Notes under the pieces: generated by a model | The model's database searches: none | What the model was told of the DNA's origin: nothing | What the model saw: the letters and a program-made list of their open reading frames with translations, nothing else | Assembly: GCA_958298945.1 (NCBI GenBank) | Contig: OY282610.1 | Span: 21,166,233 to 21,230,232, forward strand | Direction: 5' to 3' | DNA length: 64,000 bases | Source of the DNA: Atherix ibis | Taxonomy: Eukaryota; Arthropoda; Insecta; Diptera; Athericidae | In this document: positions 33,666 through 45,334 of the stretch, piece after piece | Numbering within the stretch: the stretch's first letter is position 1 | Layout of the letters: each line of letters starts with the position of its first letter | Program-made: the position numbers and the translations under genes

Positions 33666-36046
33666 AAACCTTGAATGACAGTAATATTCTACAAAAAAAG
33701 GGGAGTGCGTTACCTTGGACTTCAAAAAAACTAAAAGAAGTTAACATAAGTGACGAAACAAATAATTAATTTTTTATTTCAAGAATATTTTTACTATTTT
33801 GTGGCGATTGTCATTAATATTAAGTTTTTTTTTAAATATGGTTTTTCTTTCTCAAGAACAAGGGTAATCTTGACTACTGAAATAATAAGGAATTTTCTGT
33901 TTGTGTTTCCTCTTTTATAATTGTGTTTTTTTTTTATATGACTTCCCTATTATCCTTTCATTTGAATAGGACGCTTTGGTTAGATTATTTAATATTCAAG
34001 TTTATTATATGAAATTTAATGTTTATTTTAGAAAATTATCTAATAAAAAATCATTTTTATAGTAATTTTCTTATACAATATGTCATCAAAATAGGATCAA
34101 ATTTCAAAATAGTAAAAGAATAACTAATAAAAAATAAATTCCAAGAAAAAACTTCAAATGAAATGATTTACAACGAATTTTCAGATAGCATCGAAAAAGA
34201 GGGAATCAATTTTTTTTCTTTTTTTGTAAGGTTATGTTAAACAGAAAGCATTTTTCCTTGTTAGGTTCGCAGGTGTCGAAAAGCGGATTTATTTAATCCT
34301 TTCTATACCAACTAAGTTAAGGTGGAGTTTTTAAAGTGTATTTTAAAAAAAAAACAGTAAAAAAAAGTAACTAAATAAGTTAAGCCCATCGAAAAAAGTT
34401 TGTCTAAATTTAAATTCAATTCAGCTAATTTTAAGTATTGCAATATTGAAACGTGAAAAAAATGATAAACTTTATTAAGAAAGTAATTGCGGAAAAAGGA
34501 CCTTCTAATAGGATTAAAAGTGATCTAAACTGAATTAATTGTTTAACAACAGAGAATAAATTCTTAAATGTATTTGCCTATGGGAAGGGTTTTTTTTTTC
34601 TTTTTTATTAGGGATGTTATTTTCGTAACTCGTTCTTCTTTTAGCAATTTCTTTCCATATTTAATTTTCTAAAAAAGGAATAAATCTTTTCGTACTACGA
34701 ATTTTATTACTAGGGCAGTTATCGAAAAATGGTATTTAAAAAAAAAAATAAAGAAAATACGGCACTTAAAAGCATTCATAGAGAGAAATTGTTACCTTTG
34801 CCAAGGTAAATTTTGATGGTCGCCAGTGAACCGTTTCTTGACAGTTTCCCCTTCTTATCCTCTTGGCTTTACTCTCTTGTTACTGTTGGCCCATTCCATT
34901 AATATTATTATTATTCTGTATTCTGACTGGAAAATAAACTTTAGGCTGAAAGAGTCATCGTCTCAGTAAACGTGCCGGTAATCAATCATTTTTCGCTGAA
35001 AGCATTTCTGGCACATATTTAAGACTCCGAAAACACTTTATTTATAGAGTTACCTATCAAAATCCGGTACAGCTAAATTGAACTTTACGTGTACACTAAC
35101 TTCATTCTAAAATATCAACCCATCCAGTGAGGTGATGCTTTTACCTTGCAATTTCTGAATACATTTTCGTCCTTGGCGTGAGAAGATGTTACCTTCTATT
35201 TACGGAAGCATATATAATCAGCTGGTATATTTTTGGTTAGATGTGGTATTTCTCATCTAAATGTCTTCGAACAGTCAAAACATGTAAGAGAATCTAAAGG
35301 AATATAAAGTCATATAACCACCAAAAAGGCAACATTCGTGAAAGGATTCAGTAATCCTTGTAAAAGTCATGTATATAAGACAAGCGACTGAGTAACGTCT
35401 ATTTAAACGGATGACTTGAATAATATTCAAATGGTCATGTCTGCTTTTTTACACACTCACAATAGAATAAAAGATGAAATTTCCTTCTTTCTTTCTTTTT
35501 TTTTTTTTTTTGTATCTGGATTAGACAATCTTACACGTATAAGAATTCTATTATTTGCCAGTAAAAAGCCAGTTAAACTGACACGACAACAAATTTACAC
35601 AAAAATAAAAATCGAAAAACAATTTTCATAAACATGAATTCTAATGCAAAAAAAAAAAAAAAAAAAAATAAATAAAGGAAATATTTTCAACTTGAAAAAG
35701 GATTTATAGCTGAAGGATGGAAAAAAGATAAGTTAAACCATAATGTAGCACAGGTGTTTCGAGATAATTTCGTTATCCTGCCTTCAGCTATTTATATTAT
35801 ATTCGTTACTTATTTTCTTTTTCACTGTAATCCTTTAATATGTCCTCTTTAACGAATTCAAAGCATACGAATATTACTAAATGATCTATTGTACCACTAG
35901 ATGGCGTTATAAAATAATTGATGCAGATTTGAAAATGCTATAAAAAAAAAAATTTCCTATTTTCCATATCGTTAGTGAAAATTGATCTCCGTAATCTGAA
36001 AAAAATGTTAATAAATTCTTTTGTGTTAAAGAGAAAAAAGAAAATT
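33666..36046. other. AT-rich intergenic DNA
   Basis: No gene is supported. Homopolymer T and A runs occur at 35497-35511 and 35648-35668. CTAGATGGCGTTATAAAA at 35899 echoes the satellite A landmark but is a single occurrence. Confidence 0.55.
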
Positions 36047-36048
36047 TA

Positions 36049-37137
36049 CCAGGTGTATAAGCTTAAATCCGCCGTTTGGTCATAGATGGCGTTAGTGAGC
36101 GTATTAAGCTACCATACTTTTTTCTTATGAGTTTGACATCTGTCAACATTAATCAGTGTACATTGTCATCAATTTTGTACAACATTATTCATAGTTTTGT
36201 GCTAGAAAAAGAGCATAAGCGGGAAGCTCTGATTTTATGCTGCAATTTGAAGAAATCAGCTGCCGAATCACATCGAATGCTTATGGAGGCCTATGGTGAT
36301 AGTGCTTTATCGGAAACAACGTGCCGAGATTGGTTTCGTCGAAAAAAGACGAAACCAAAAAATGCTCGCGGAGCCATTGGGTGTTACTCAAGTAGCCATT
36401 TCCATGCGTCTGCGTGGTATGGGGAAGATTGAAAAAAATGGAAAATGGGTGCCGCATGAATTGAACGATAGGCAAATGGAGCGAAGCCAAAAAACATGTA
36501 AAATCTTGCTCCCCAGACAAGAAATAAAGTTGGTCGTTCCTGCATTGGATTATGACAGGCGATGAAAAGTGGATATATTTCGAGAATCCTAAACGCAAGA
36601 AATCGTGGGTTGATCCCGGCCAACCATCAACATCTTCCCCAAGACCCAATCGCTTCGGACGGTAGATGTATGATATGTTGAAACCTGGTGAAACTGTCAA
36701 TGCCCACCGATACTACGAGTACCAACAACTGATCAAATTGCATCGTGCTCTGCATAAAAAAAGGACGGATTATCAACAAAGACAGGACAAGCTGACTTTC
36801 CTCCACGACAACGCACCATCGGACACGTCAAAAATGGTCCGAAACTGCTTGGAGACACTCAACTGGTAGGTGCTACCCCATCCCGCTTATTCACCGGACC
36901 TGGCCCCTTCTGACTACCACCTGTTTTCGTCGATGGGCCACGTGCTCGCTAAGCAGCACTTCGATTTTTACGAAGACGTCCGAAAATGGCTTGATGAGTG
37001 GATTGCCTCGAAAGAGAAGGAATTTTTTTGGCGTGGTATCCACAAATTCCCAAAAGATGGGATAAATATGTAGCTAGCGAGGGGCAAGTACTTTGAATAA
37101 ATTTGTTTTTGCTTTCTATGAAAGCTTATACACCTGG
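36049..37137 (+). mobile_element. Mauritiana-type (Mos1-like) mariner, internally deleted
   Basis: The ends read CCAGGTGTATAAGCTTAAAT and TTATACACCTGG, with TA at 36047-36048 and 37138-37139. At 1089 bp it is about 200 bp shorter than Mos1. It is the plus-strand sister of 27531-28700, and the two carry different deletions. Confidence 0.92.
36187..37096 (+). pseudogene. Mauritiana-type mariner transposase, start codon lost and multiply broken
   Basis: Where the sister has ATG TCT AGT, this copy has ATT CAT AGT (36187), so the start is lost. The frame continues SFVLEKEHKREALILCCNLK and ETTCRDWFRR, then about 100 bp are missing. KNGKWVPHELNDRQMERSQK is intact, and after a frameshift WIMTGDEKWIYFENPKRKKS gives the first catalytic aspartate, ending in a stop after NRFGR. 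The second aspartate lies in TFLHDNAPSDTSK. A stop (TAG in place of a Glu codon) follows NW near 36867, and then VLPHPAYSPDLAPSDYHLF carries the third. Confidence 0.9.
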
Positions 37138-37139
37138 TA

Positions 37140-38510
37140 CTAAAAAAATTACTTTGCCTCAATGGAAGAATAGAAGTTCAGATCAATTTAGTTAATTGAG
37201 AAGCAAAAAAAAAAAATGCTCATAAATTTTCCGAAAAACTGCGAAAATTCTCTTGATTTAAAATTTTTTTGTGTAAACTTTTTTGTTTGTTGTTCAATTC
37301 ACACATAATATGAGCCAGTGAACTAAACTGCGAATTACAAATAATTGTCCACCATACCAATGGTGGGTATCTTTGTTGATATTTTTTTATATTATATTGC
37401 ACAGCTCATTAAATTCACCAACAACATAATACTTGTAATATAGTCAGTCCAGATCTAATGACCCCCCCCCCCCCCTTCTTTCCCCACCAATGATCTTATA
37501 ATTATTTTGATTTAATTTTATATATTTTTCTTTTATATTATAATTTTATGATTTAACACAGAACCTAAAATAGTATTCATACTTTTCTGATCTTTTATAT
37601 GTTATTGTACACAGTAACAAGACGAAAATATTATATGCCACAGCAAAAAAGAAATCGAGAAAAAAAACTAAATGTCGAAAAGCATTTATTTTTCGTTTAT
37701 TATTAAAAAATAGAAAATTCTAAAATGCTGGAAAATTGATTTTTTCTTTTTCTCGATTTTTGCTTCAACTCAAAATTTTATATTCTTTGTGGGTGACATT
37801 ATACACAAGAATGTCCATTAAGAAATTTTCACCAGTACACCAAGAATAAAATTGTTACATTCGCGTACTTTTATCAGAAAAGGCCAGAATACAGGAAATT
37901 TAATTTACTTGGCAACTTCCTGGAAATGTTCACTGATTTTTTAATGACGAATAAAAAGATCGATTGCTACTTACTTAATGAGAGTATCAAATTTCTTGGT
38001 ACATAAATGTCTGGCAGCCTTCCCATCATTCTGGTCCCCTTACCTATCATCCTGACGTCTAGCGGGAAAATCAGAAAGACAAAAAAAAATGGTACTTGAT
38101 TGTTAAAATGAGAAATAACACAATATCAAGTACATTTAAGTATACTTGAAAATATCTCAAGGATAAACGGCTTTTTCAATGAATAAAATGGTATAACAGC
38201 ATGGCAATATTGCCTTACTCGAACCGAATGAATCCAATCAAAAAATGAAAATAAAATAAAAAATATATAAAAAAACAAGAGAATTTTCTCTTTCTTTAAA
38301 TTGTTAAAAATAATAAATTTTGTTCATTTGGTGAGTACGTTTAAATCACACGAACCTATTCAAAATAATTAACTTCTTGAGTTGCGTACTTCTGGAATCC
38401 ATTGTTGCTACAAATGTAGATTCTGTTGTTTGTTGCTGCCATTTGACTAAAAGGGGAGTTAACTCAGCCCTCTTAACCTTGCTATAATCCGCTCAGGCTA
38501 AACGGTTACT
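37140..38510. other. AT-rich intergenic DNA with a C14 tract
   Basis: A run of 14 C residues lies at 37462-37475. No gene is supported. Confidence 0.55.
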
Positions 38511-38519
38511 TTTTGCACA

Positions 38520-39079
38520 ATTGCATGATGCAGAACGGCGTTCCTCAAGGTTCCCAATTGTCCACCACAGTGAAAAGGATACTTTGACCAGGCGCGTACT
38601 TCCTTTATGCTGACAACCTTTTTATGTTAGTCTCTAAATATAATGTTCGAAGAATACTCAACCAAGTGAATGAACTTACTTCCAGGGTGAATGAGCGGAG
38701 CAGCAGAAATGGAGCCCTCATCGTGATAACTAACCTTTCTCACCTTCATGTCTGTAAGAAGAAAATCTGCGGTCCATGAAGATACGCGAATTTAGACCTT
38801 GTCACCTTTGTCCGATAGACTGTATGAAAATTCTGAGTAGAAAATGGAATCTGCGGATTAAAAACACCATCGACCAAATCAACTCCATGTTTAACGTGGT
38901 GAAGGTCCTGGTCGGTAGTAAATGTAAGCTTAGACAAAATAAGCCAATCAGAGTGACGAGAAGTCAATTGTTGTATTCGACTAGCCATTAGAGCACACCG
39001 GTATCCTTACTGGAACTGGTCGAATACCTCTTAAACATTATATCTATAAGACCCATAGAACCCTCATTTATAGCTACCT
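38520..39079 (+). pseudogene. Older LINE reverse-transcriptase relic (Jockey-like), 5' part
   Basis: Near 38540 the plus strand gives NGVPQGSQLSTTV (motif B), and near 38605 AYFLYADNLFMLVSKYN (motif C with the second Asp changed to Asn). Around 38820-38990, LRIKNTIDQINSMFNVVKVL parallels the thumb region of Jockey-like enzymes. Frames change several times. The relic is interrupted by the younger LINE at 39094-40305 and seems to resume as an RNase H piece at 40.6 kb. Confidence 0.55.
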
Positions 39080-40319
39080 ATACTTCCCTAATTCTCCGAA
39101 GGATAAGACAGTGGATGACATCGGCAGACCTGTCTTTGGCGGAAAATAAGACCGAGGCACTCTTTGTGAGTAGCCGGAAGAAAATGGAGACCATCACCAT
39201 AAGAGTAGGCGACCACGACATCCAGTCGCTACCCTACATACGGTATCTAGGAGTGGTCTTGGATGCCAGACTCAACTACAAGGAGCACATCTTCAGCGTC
39301 AGCAGGAAGGCATCAGCAGTATAGAGCGCGCTTTTGCGGATAATGCCCAATATCGGAGGCCCCAGGCAAATCCGAAGGCGACTACTGGTAACTATAGTTA
39401 CCTCCGTCCTGCTATACGGAGCACCAGTGTGGGCGAAATCGCTAGAGCTAACAACATACCGCAAGATAATGTCATCAGTCCAGCGACTCTCAGCGATCAG
39501 AGTGGTTTCAGCATACCGAACGGTATCACACGATGCAGTCAACGTCGTGGCATCATGCCCACCCATCGACATCCTGGTAGCAGAGCGGGAACGCCAACAT
39601 CGTAGGAAGAAGGAAGAGCAGCGAAAGGTCCTCTGTGAAGAGGAGAGACCCGAAAGTCTTCGCTTCTGGCAAGAAAGATGGGGCAGCTCGACGAAGAGTC
39701 GGTGGACTCATCGGCTGATCCCAGATGTCACCAAATGGGTCACTCGCCTGCACGGGGATGTTGGGTATTACATCACCAACCTCTTGATTGGGCATGTATG
39801 TTTTCGGGTATACTTGCACAGATTCAAGAGAACTGACTCCCCAAACTGTCATCATTGCCGCAATGTAATCGAAGAAGCAGAACACGTGTTCTTCCAATGC
39901 CGCTTCTACGAGGGGACACGGGCAGAACTGGAGAGAAATCTGGACCGTTCCATCAGTCCAGAAAACATAGTGGAGTGCATGCTGAAGAGCCAACCGGCTT
40001 GGAACAGAGTTGCAGAGTACGCTGAATCTATCATCAAGGATCTTCGCACCACGTTAAAAGAATAGGCCGCGAGGCGTCATAACATCGTGACAGAAGTAAT
40101 AACAAATAAGAACGCCCCGGCGAAGTAGTATTTACAAAGAGTGCCGCCGGGGAACCATCGCTTCGGGAGTAAAGTTAGAGGTATAGGTTAGGTTTTAGCG
40201 AGGTAAAAATTTCGCATAACTCGCCTGGCAGGTAGAAGGTCTTCCAGGCGAGTAACTTTTGAAGGTCTCCCTTTGTACCCCATTAATCTAAACCTAAAAA
40301 AAAAAATACTTCCCTAATT
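39080..40319 (+). mobile_element. 5'-truncated R1/I-type LINE with 14-bp target-site duplication
   Basis: The sequence ATACTTCCCTAATT occurs at 39080-39093 and again at 40306-40319, directly after an A-run at 40297-40306. Between them lie the end of a LINE ORF2 and its untranslated tail. A 5'-truncated body, 3' A-tract and flanking duplication are the hallmarks of target-primed reverse transcription. The insertion splits an older LINE. Confidence 0.88.
39115..40065 (+). pseudogene. LINE ORF2 C-terminal part with CCHC knuckle
   Basis: The first block (39115-39324) reads LAENKTEALFVSSRKK and LPYIRYLGVVLDARLNYKEH, the post-YADD thumb region. After a stop near 39322 the frame stays open through LLYGAPVWAKSL, VQRLSAIRVVSAYRTVSHDA and WTHRLIPDVTKWV. 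CHHCRNVIEEAEHVFFQC (C-x2-C-x8-H-x4-C) is the C-terminal knuckle of R1/I-type LINEs. The stop is at about 40065. The single internal stop may be the only defect apart from the 5' truncation, so this is a fairly young copy. A related but much more decayed piece is at 44.7-45.3 kb. Confidence 0.85.
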
Positions 40320-40559
40320 ATCCTTTCTGTTGTTTTAAACATTTATATCCACCACGTCCTCAAAAAAAATGTATACTTCCTTTTCTTAAATGATCTCCAA
40401 TCGGGCCACCTTTTTGCATATTTTTCTAACTTTCCTACCACACGTGGACTAGAGGACGTGGCCAGGAGTGAAGTTGATCATATGTAAAAATAAAAATGGA
40501 AACACCAATCCACCTTGAATTGGTGAATGGACTGGGTGACTACTCACAGACGCCTCTGT

Positions 40560-40745
40560 CGATCCAGCTTGTTAGAAGTTCGCTTTTCCATTGCGAACTC
40601 TGAGACTGCAATTAATCTCCTCAAAATTTTTACAAACTATCTCGTGGCATTGGAAACCATCCGTGGCTCAGCAAATAATCCAGTACTTAATAAAATTCGG
40701 CAAAATCTATTAAACAAGAAGCGGGTGATACGTGTAAGCTGGCGA
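40560..40745 (+). pseudogene. LINE RNase H-like fragment
   Basis: The plus-strand frame reads NYLVALETIRGSANNPVLNK and RQNLLNKKRVIRVSW, resembling the D-S-L-V-A-L-E-x-I-R...W-V-P-S-H segment of the RNase H domain at the C-terminus of some Jockey-like LINEs. A close relative at 54.85 kb reads VALESIRGPSSDPVLNNIQ. The catalytic aspartate region upstream (DSLVAL) has changed to NYLVAL. It probably belongs with the relic at 38.5 kb. Confidence 0.55.
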
Positions 40746-40834
40746 TATAAGGAAATTCATATTTTAAGTGAATCCTCAACCAGAATTTCCTTTTGAAGAG
40801 AACTCCTTCCATTGCAATCTTCATTTTTCAATAT

Positions 40835-41297
40835 TGTCATCTATTGTTGACGTGCTCGGGCGTCTGGCACGCTTTTCGTCGTTTACATCTTCTCGGCCCT
40901 CTGAGAACATTTTGTACCCCCGATAAACGGTGCTTCGGTCAAAAGATAGCTTTACTTTATGCCACAGTCAATATTCGAAATGCGTCCGCGCAATTAATTT
41001 TGTTTTTCACAAAAAATTTGATAAAGATTCTTTGATCCATTTTTTGGAATGGGCAAAAATTGAAGACGAGCCAAAACACGTGCAAGCAAAGCAGCTGTCA
41101 AAAATTAACTAAACATTCAAAATGGCCGAACTTGTCGGCATAAGTGCGAGACATGAGTACCAACATAACGTCACAAAAATCGAATAAAAACTTATCGGCA
41201 TCAGTGAGAGACATGAGTACCAACATAATGTCGAAAATCAAATAAACGTAACCCGCGAAAATTCAAAATTAGCGATACTTTTTGAACAGACCTTGTA
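40835..41297 (-). mobile_element. Mariner-like fragment keeping the DNA-binding region (GAGGTCTGTTC family)
   Basis: The right end reads GATACTTTTTGAACAGACC and is the family 5' terminus. The minus strand then shows the leader, a start near DQRI..IKF, NCADAFR, and MFSEGREDVNDEKRARRPST followed by STIDDNIEK, the second part of the helix-turn-helix region. This is the segment deleted from the copies at 2.0, 22.8 and 26.4 kb. A tandem duplication of roughly 65 bp in the leader (GAGACATGAGTACCAACATAA at about 41146 and 41210) is peculiar to this copy. The rest of the element is missing on the left. Confidence 0.75.
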
Positions 41298-41494
41298 TGT
41301 TGTTTATTGTTGCACGATGCATTTGTGGTTTGCCATTAATATAATATGAACAAAAATTAGTTTAAAAACTTTTTTCTAATTTTAATAATAAAAAAAAAAA
41401 ACAATAAAAGACAATTTTTTCTAATTATTTCTTAAGTTTAAAAACTTAACGTTATACCGTCAAAACTAATAATTTTTTAATTTATGACCTTTAA
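41298..41494. other. AT-rich intergenic DNA
   Basis: Nothing recognised. Confidence 0.5.
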
Positions 41495-41579
41495 TTATCT
41501 ATGGAATTGTGTGTGCGAGTTTATTAAAGGTCAAAACTTATGACCTTTAATAAACTCACACACACAATTCCATAGATAA
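41495..41579. repeat. 39-bp inverted repeat, one mismatch, 7-base loop
   Basis: The left arm 41495-41533 begins TTATCTATGGAATTGTGTGT and the right arm 41541-41579 is its complement with a single mismatch. The loop is AAACTTA. It may be the core of a small foldback element or a hairpin-forming insertion. Confidence 0.88.
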
Positions 41580-41699
41580 AAAAAAATTATAATGTTAATA
41601 ATAAAAATGAAATAAAATAAATAACAAACTAAATATATTTTTTTTTTAAATTAAAAAAAAGTATTTAATGTAAAAAATACTTTTAAAGATTCTTGACCC

Positions 41700-42060
41700 A
41701 TTTTTTGGATCATTTAAATAGCTGCCGCTGCTGCGTTTACAGAACCACCTTTTCAATATTTGAAAAATATTCACTTTTACTGCATCAGTGGCTAATAACC
41801 CCACAAGAAGAAGTCCGAAGATGTTAAATTCTTAAAATTATCGAGTCGCCAAATTTTTCCTGCAATAAATCAATTGTGGCATGGGTTGTGTGGCCCACAG
41901 AACCGTCTTTTTAAAACCACATAATCGCTAAATAAATAACTGCCACAAAAAAATCATTATCATCGATCTGTACCGCTCAGCATCTCATTCCTACTTTTGA
42001 AAAAAATAAAGACCGACAAACCACACCGAAGGATCACTTGTTCGAAATGAAATTTTTTTT
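41700..42060 (-). pseudogene. Tc1/mariner-superfamily transposase relic (FQQDGA-type)
   Basis: On the minus strand from about 42055, VILRCGLSVFIFFKSRNEML resembles the VTVWCGL...G-P-Y-F-F-K-N block. Then DGSVGHTTHATIDLLQEKFG and DSIILRI parallel the DGATCHTARATIDLL..KFG-D-R-I-I-S-R segment with the second catalytic aspartate. LTSSDFFLWGY near 41815 carries the third acidic position. Deletions remove the WPPRSCDLTPLD bridge. No ends were found. Confidence 0.6.
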
Positions 42061-43936
42061 TTTTTAAAAAAAAAAAGGAGTTGCCATTACTTTCAATAAA
42101 TAAATTTGAAAAAAAATTGCAAACCTTAGCTAATACAACTGATAGAATGAAAAGATTTTGACATTTCAAATATGGCCGCACGGTCCATTTGAAAAATATA
42201 TCAACTCCTTCTATTAGAGCTGTCATTTCAAACGTCAAAGTAATCACCTGTCAAAGATGAAGCGTACTTATTGAAAAAGTTCTTATTAAAACTTTCGGTC
42301 AACCAAATCACTGATTTCTAGTCGAAAATTATTTAAAAAAAAAAGAAAAATTCCTAACCTATTTTGAGGTTAGATAAATTGAAGAATTTTAATCAACTTT
42401 TCACTATATCTGAGCTTTTGGAAAATTCAGAAAAAAAGCTTTGTTTGGAATATTTTCATAATTGCATTAAATTTTAATAAGAAGGATGTAAAAATAATTA
42501 TTAATTTTTATCAATTCGAGTCTCTCTTTATGTTCTGCATAACTTCATAAAATTATATAAGTTGGGAAATATTTACCAACCCCCCCCCCCCCCCCTACGA
42601 GTATTTTAACTAATATCAAAAAATATTCAAACACTTTTTTTAATATTTTATTATATAAACCAAAAAGAGAATATGAAATTTAATATAAGTTCTGAGAAAG
42701 AAGAATGATTTTGCTAAGGTATTGTTGGTAAAGATTGCCGAACATAGAATTTGAATATGATTATTATATAAGATGAACGAATGAACGGAATAAAGCCTCA
42801 AAATATAATCTGTTATCGGATTGTATGAAAGTTTTAAATGCTATTCAAAGTGAATAATCGAATTTCATAAAATATCAAGATTATAGTGTGCCAATCTGTT
42901 TGTGTGTATTGAAGTAAAAAATGAAAAAGGAAATTTTTTTCTTCAATTTTATTTGAGTTCATTTCATTTTTATTCCCCTTTCCTAAATATCAAATAAGTG
43001 AGTAAGTAAAAGAGACAGGATTTATTTGATATCGTGCAGTTTGTCTGTTGGATAATAACTTGTGCTGAGTCCATTGATGATCATACCGATTTTGATAAGA
43101 TAAGCTTTGGTAGGCCTTGTTACAATGGATTACGATGAAATCCTTTTCCAAAGTTTAAGGAAGTAAATTTTAATTCCTTTTTTGATTTTTTTTTCCTTTC
43201 ATTCTTATCCTGTTCCTAATCCCCCCCCCCCCTTTACCATCGGTTATCTATGCCTATCGATATTTTCTTACCATCCATATTTTATCTCTACTACAATCTC
43301 TTCAGCCTTTCATAAAATATTGTTATCCAAAATTTATGCATTTCATCATATTTGAATCTTTAGTAAATTTTATTAAGTATTTGTGTGCATATTTTATAAT
43401 ATAATATACAATAATAATTCTTAGTCCTGTAAAAGGGACAATTTTGCTTATAAAAATGTTTATTTTATTAAAAAGGGAATTAAATTTAAAGAAAAATTTA
43501 TTGAGACTACGAGTAATAATTTTAAAACAGTTTGTTTATTAAAAAAATAATTTTTTTATGGTTTTTAATTATTTTTTATTTTGTATACTTTTATTTTCTT
43601 TTTGTCCCATGAAAAATTTATACATTTATTTTTCATATAATAAATATTGCATGGAAACAACTGGAAAATGTTCAGTTCTCATAAATTTTTTTTTGGTGTC
43701 ATACGATAACTATTCATCCTTTCACGTAATCCTTAATCATTATTTTTCTATCTTTATGGCTTCAAACTGGTATTATACATTTGACATAGGACTCATCTAA
43801 AGAAAATGATCACTTATCAATCCATAAAATATTCCTTAAAAAATTAGGAAACTTCCATTTTCATTCTAAAGCAAATTTTAACCTTTTAAATCGTTAATAA
43901 TGTCTCTTGTTAAATTCATCTCATTCAAAATATTTT
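42061..43936. other. AT-rich intergenic DNA with two C tracts
   Basis: C16 lies at 42580-42595 and C12 at 43221-43232. An 80-codon plus-strand ORF (43558-43800) is rich in Phe, Tyr and Ile, as expected by chance in T-rich DNA. No gene is supported. Confidence 0.55.
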
Positions 43937-44716
43937 TTTATATTTTATATGTCGTAGCCAACGCGATGTCGAAACGATGCCAGAATCCGTCCCGACTTTG
44001 GTGGTCTGTAATAACAGCCTGATTTCAGATTTTGGCTGACGCGTCTGACTCGTCAGTCGACCAATTTTAGAGTTGCTGACTCGTCAGAAGATCAATAATA
44101 TGATTATGGCTTATGGCTGATGTCAGACCAGTTTTATATTGTGTATATCGTAAACAACGCGATGTCGAAATGATGGCAGAATCCGTCTCGAATTTGGTTG
44201 TTTGCCTTAACAGCCTGATTTGAGATTTTGGCTGACGCGGCTGACTCGTCAGTCGACCAATTTTAGAGTGGCTGCCTCGTCAGAAGAGCAATAATATGAT
44301 TATGGCTTATGGCTGATGTCAGACAAGTTTTATATTGTGTTTATCGTAAACAACGCGATGTCGAAACGATAGCAGAATCCGTCTCGAATTTGGTTGTTTG
44401 CCTTCACAGCCTGATTTGAGATTTTGGCTGACGCGGCTGACTCATCAGTCGACCAATTTTAGAGTGGCTAATTCGTCAGAAGATCAATAATATGATTATG
44501 GCTTATGGCTGATATCAGACACGTTTTATATTGTATATGTCATAGCCAACGCGATGTGGAAATATGCCCGAACAGGTCCCGAATTTGGTTGTCTGTCTTA
44601 ACAGGCTGATTTGTGATTTTTACTGACATGGCTGACTCGTCAGTCGACCAATTTTGGAGTGACTGACTCGTCAGAAGATCAATAATATGGCTGATGGCTG
44701 ATGTCAAATACGTTCT
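43937..44716 (+). repeat. Satellite, four units of exactly 196 bp
   Basis: The landmark ACGCGATGT occurs at 43961, 44157, 44353 and 44549, always 196 bp apart. Each unit contains GCTGACTCGTCAGTCGACCA or a close variant, AGAAGATCAATAATATG and GGCTGATGTCAGAC. GACTCGTCAG and GGCTGA.G recur inside the unit, suggesting that it was built from shorter repeats. The second and third units are closest to each other; the last has a short deletion. Confidence 0.93.
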
Positions 44717-45290
44717 GACGAGGCAGTACTAGTGACCACCAGAAAAATGAAAGAGTCTATTACTCTCACTCTCAATGATTGCGATATTATCTCAGATTTA
44801 CGCCAGGTTGAGCGTTAGAATCATTCCTAACCATGGAGGGTGCAAACCAAGCCGACGCTGGCTTTCATCCATAGTTAGCAGCTATATAACACTCTACGCA
44901 GCACCTTTTTGGACAGAAGCTAGGGTAACGAAAACGTCCGTTAGTGTAACGGAAAGCGCACAGAAGCTAGGATAACGGAAAAGAGCCAGACTATATAAAA
45001 CTCTTAATAGAGCTTTTGGCGAATAAAAGAGCCAGACTATATAATCAATAATGAACAAATCAATCGGCTTACTGAGATTTGTCAATTAAAGGTAGATGTG
45101 CTTCCTGACGCCACATGGACATAGGCCAATTTATGGCAGGACATGGGTGCTTCAGGATGTATCTATATCGCTTTTAGAAGGAAGTTGATAAGAAATGCTC
45201 TAATTGTCGGTCCAAAGTCGGGGATGCAGAACATATCATCTTCCACCGTTCCCGCTTTAGCAAAGAAAGGAAGGAAGTGGAGGTAAATAA
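44717..45290 (+). pseudogene. Decayed R1/I-type LINE fragment
   Basis: The plus strand reads EAVLVTTRKMKESITLTLND and then VRIIPNHGGCKPSRRWLSSI and VSSYITLYAAPFWTEA, parallel to LLRIMPNIGGPRQIRRRLLV and TSVLLYGAPVWA of the 39-kb element. Near 45150-45290, HGCFRMYLYRF and CSNCRSKVGDAEHIIFHR give the knuckle region with the final cysteine changed to arginine. Large parts are missing. A short duplication (ACGGAAA.GC.CAGA) lies near 44940-45000. Confidence 0.65.
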
Positions 45291-45334
45291 TTGGTGAACA
45301 GTTGCCATAGAAGCGCATCATCACATAAATGATA

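Noticed and set aside
43558..43800. 80-codon ORF rich in Phe, Tyr, Ile, membrane-like
   Set aside because: Hydrophobic composition is what T-rich DNA gives by chance; no supporting signals.
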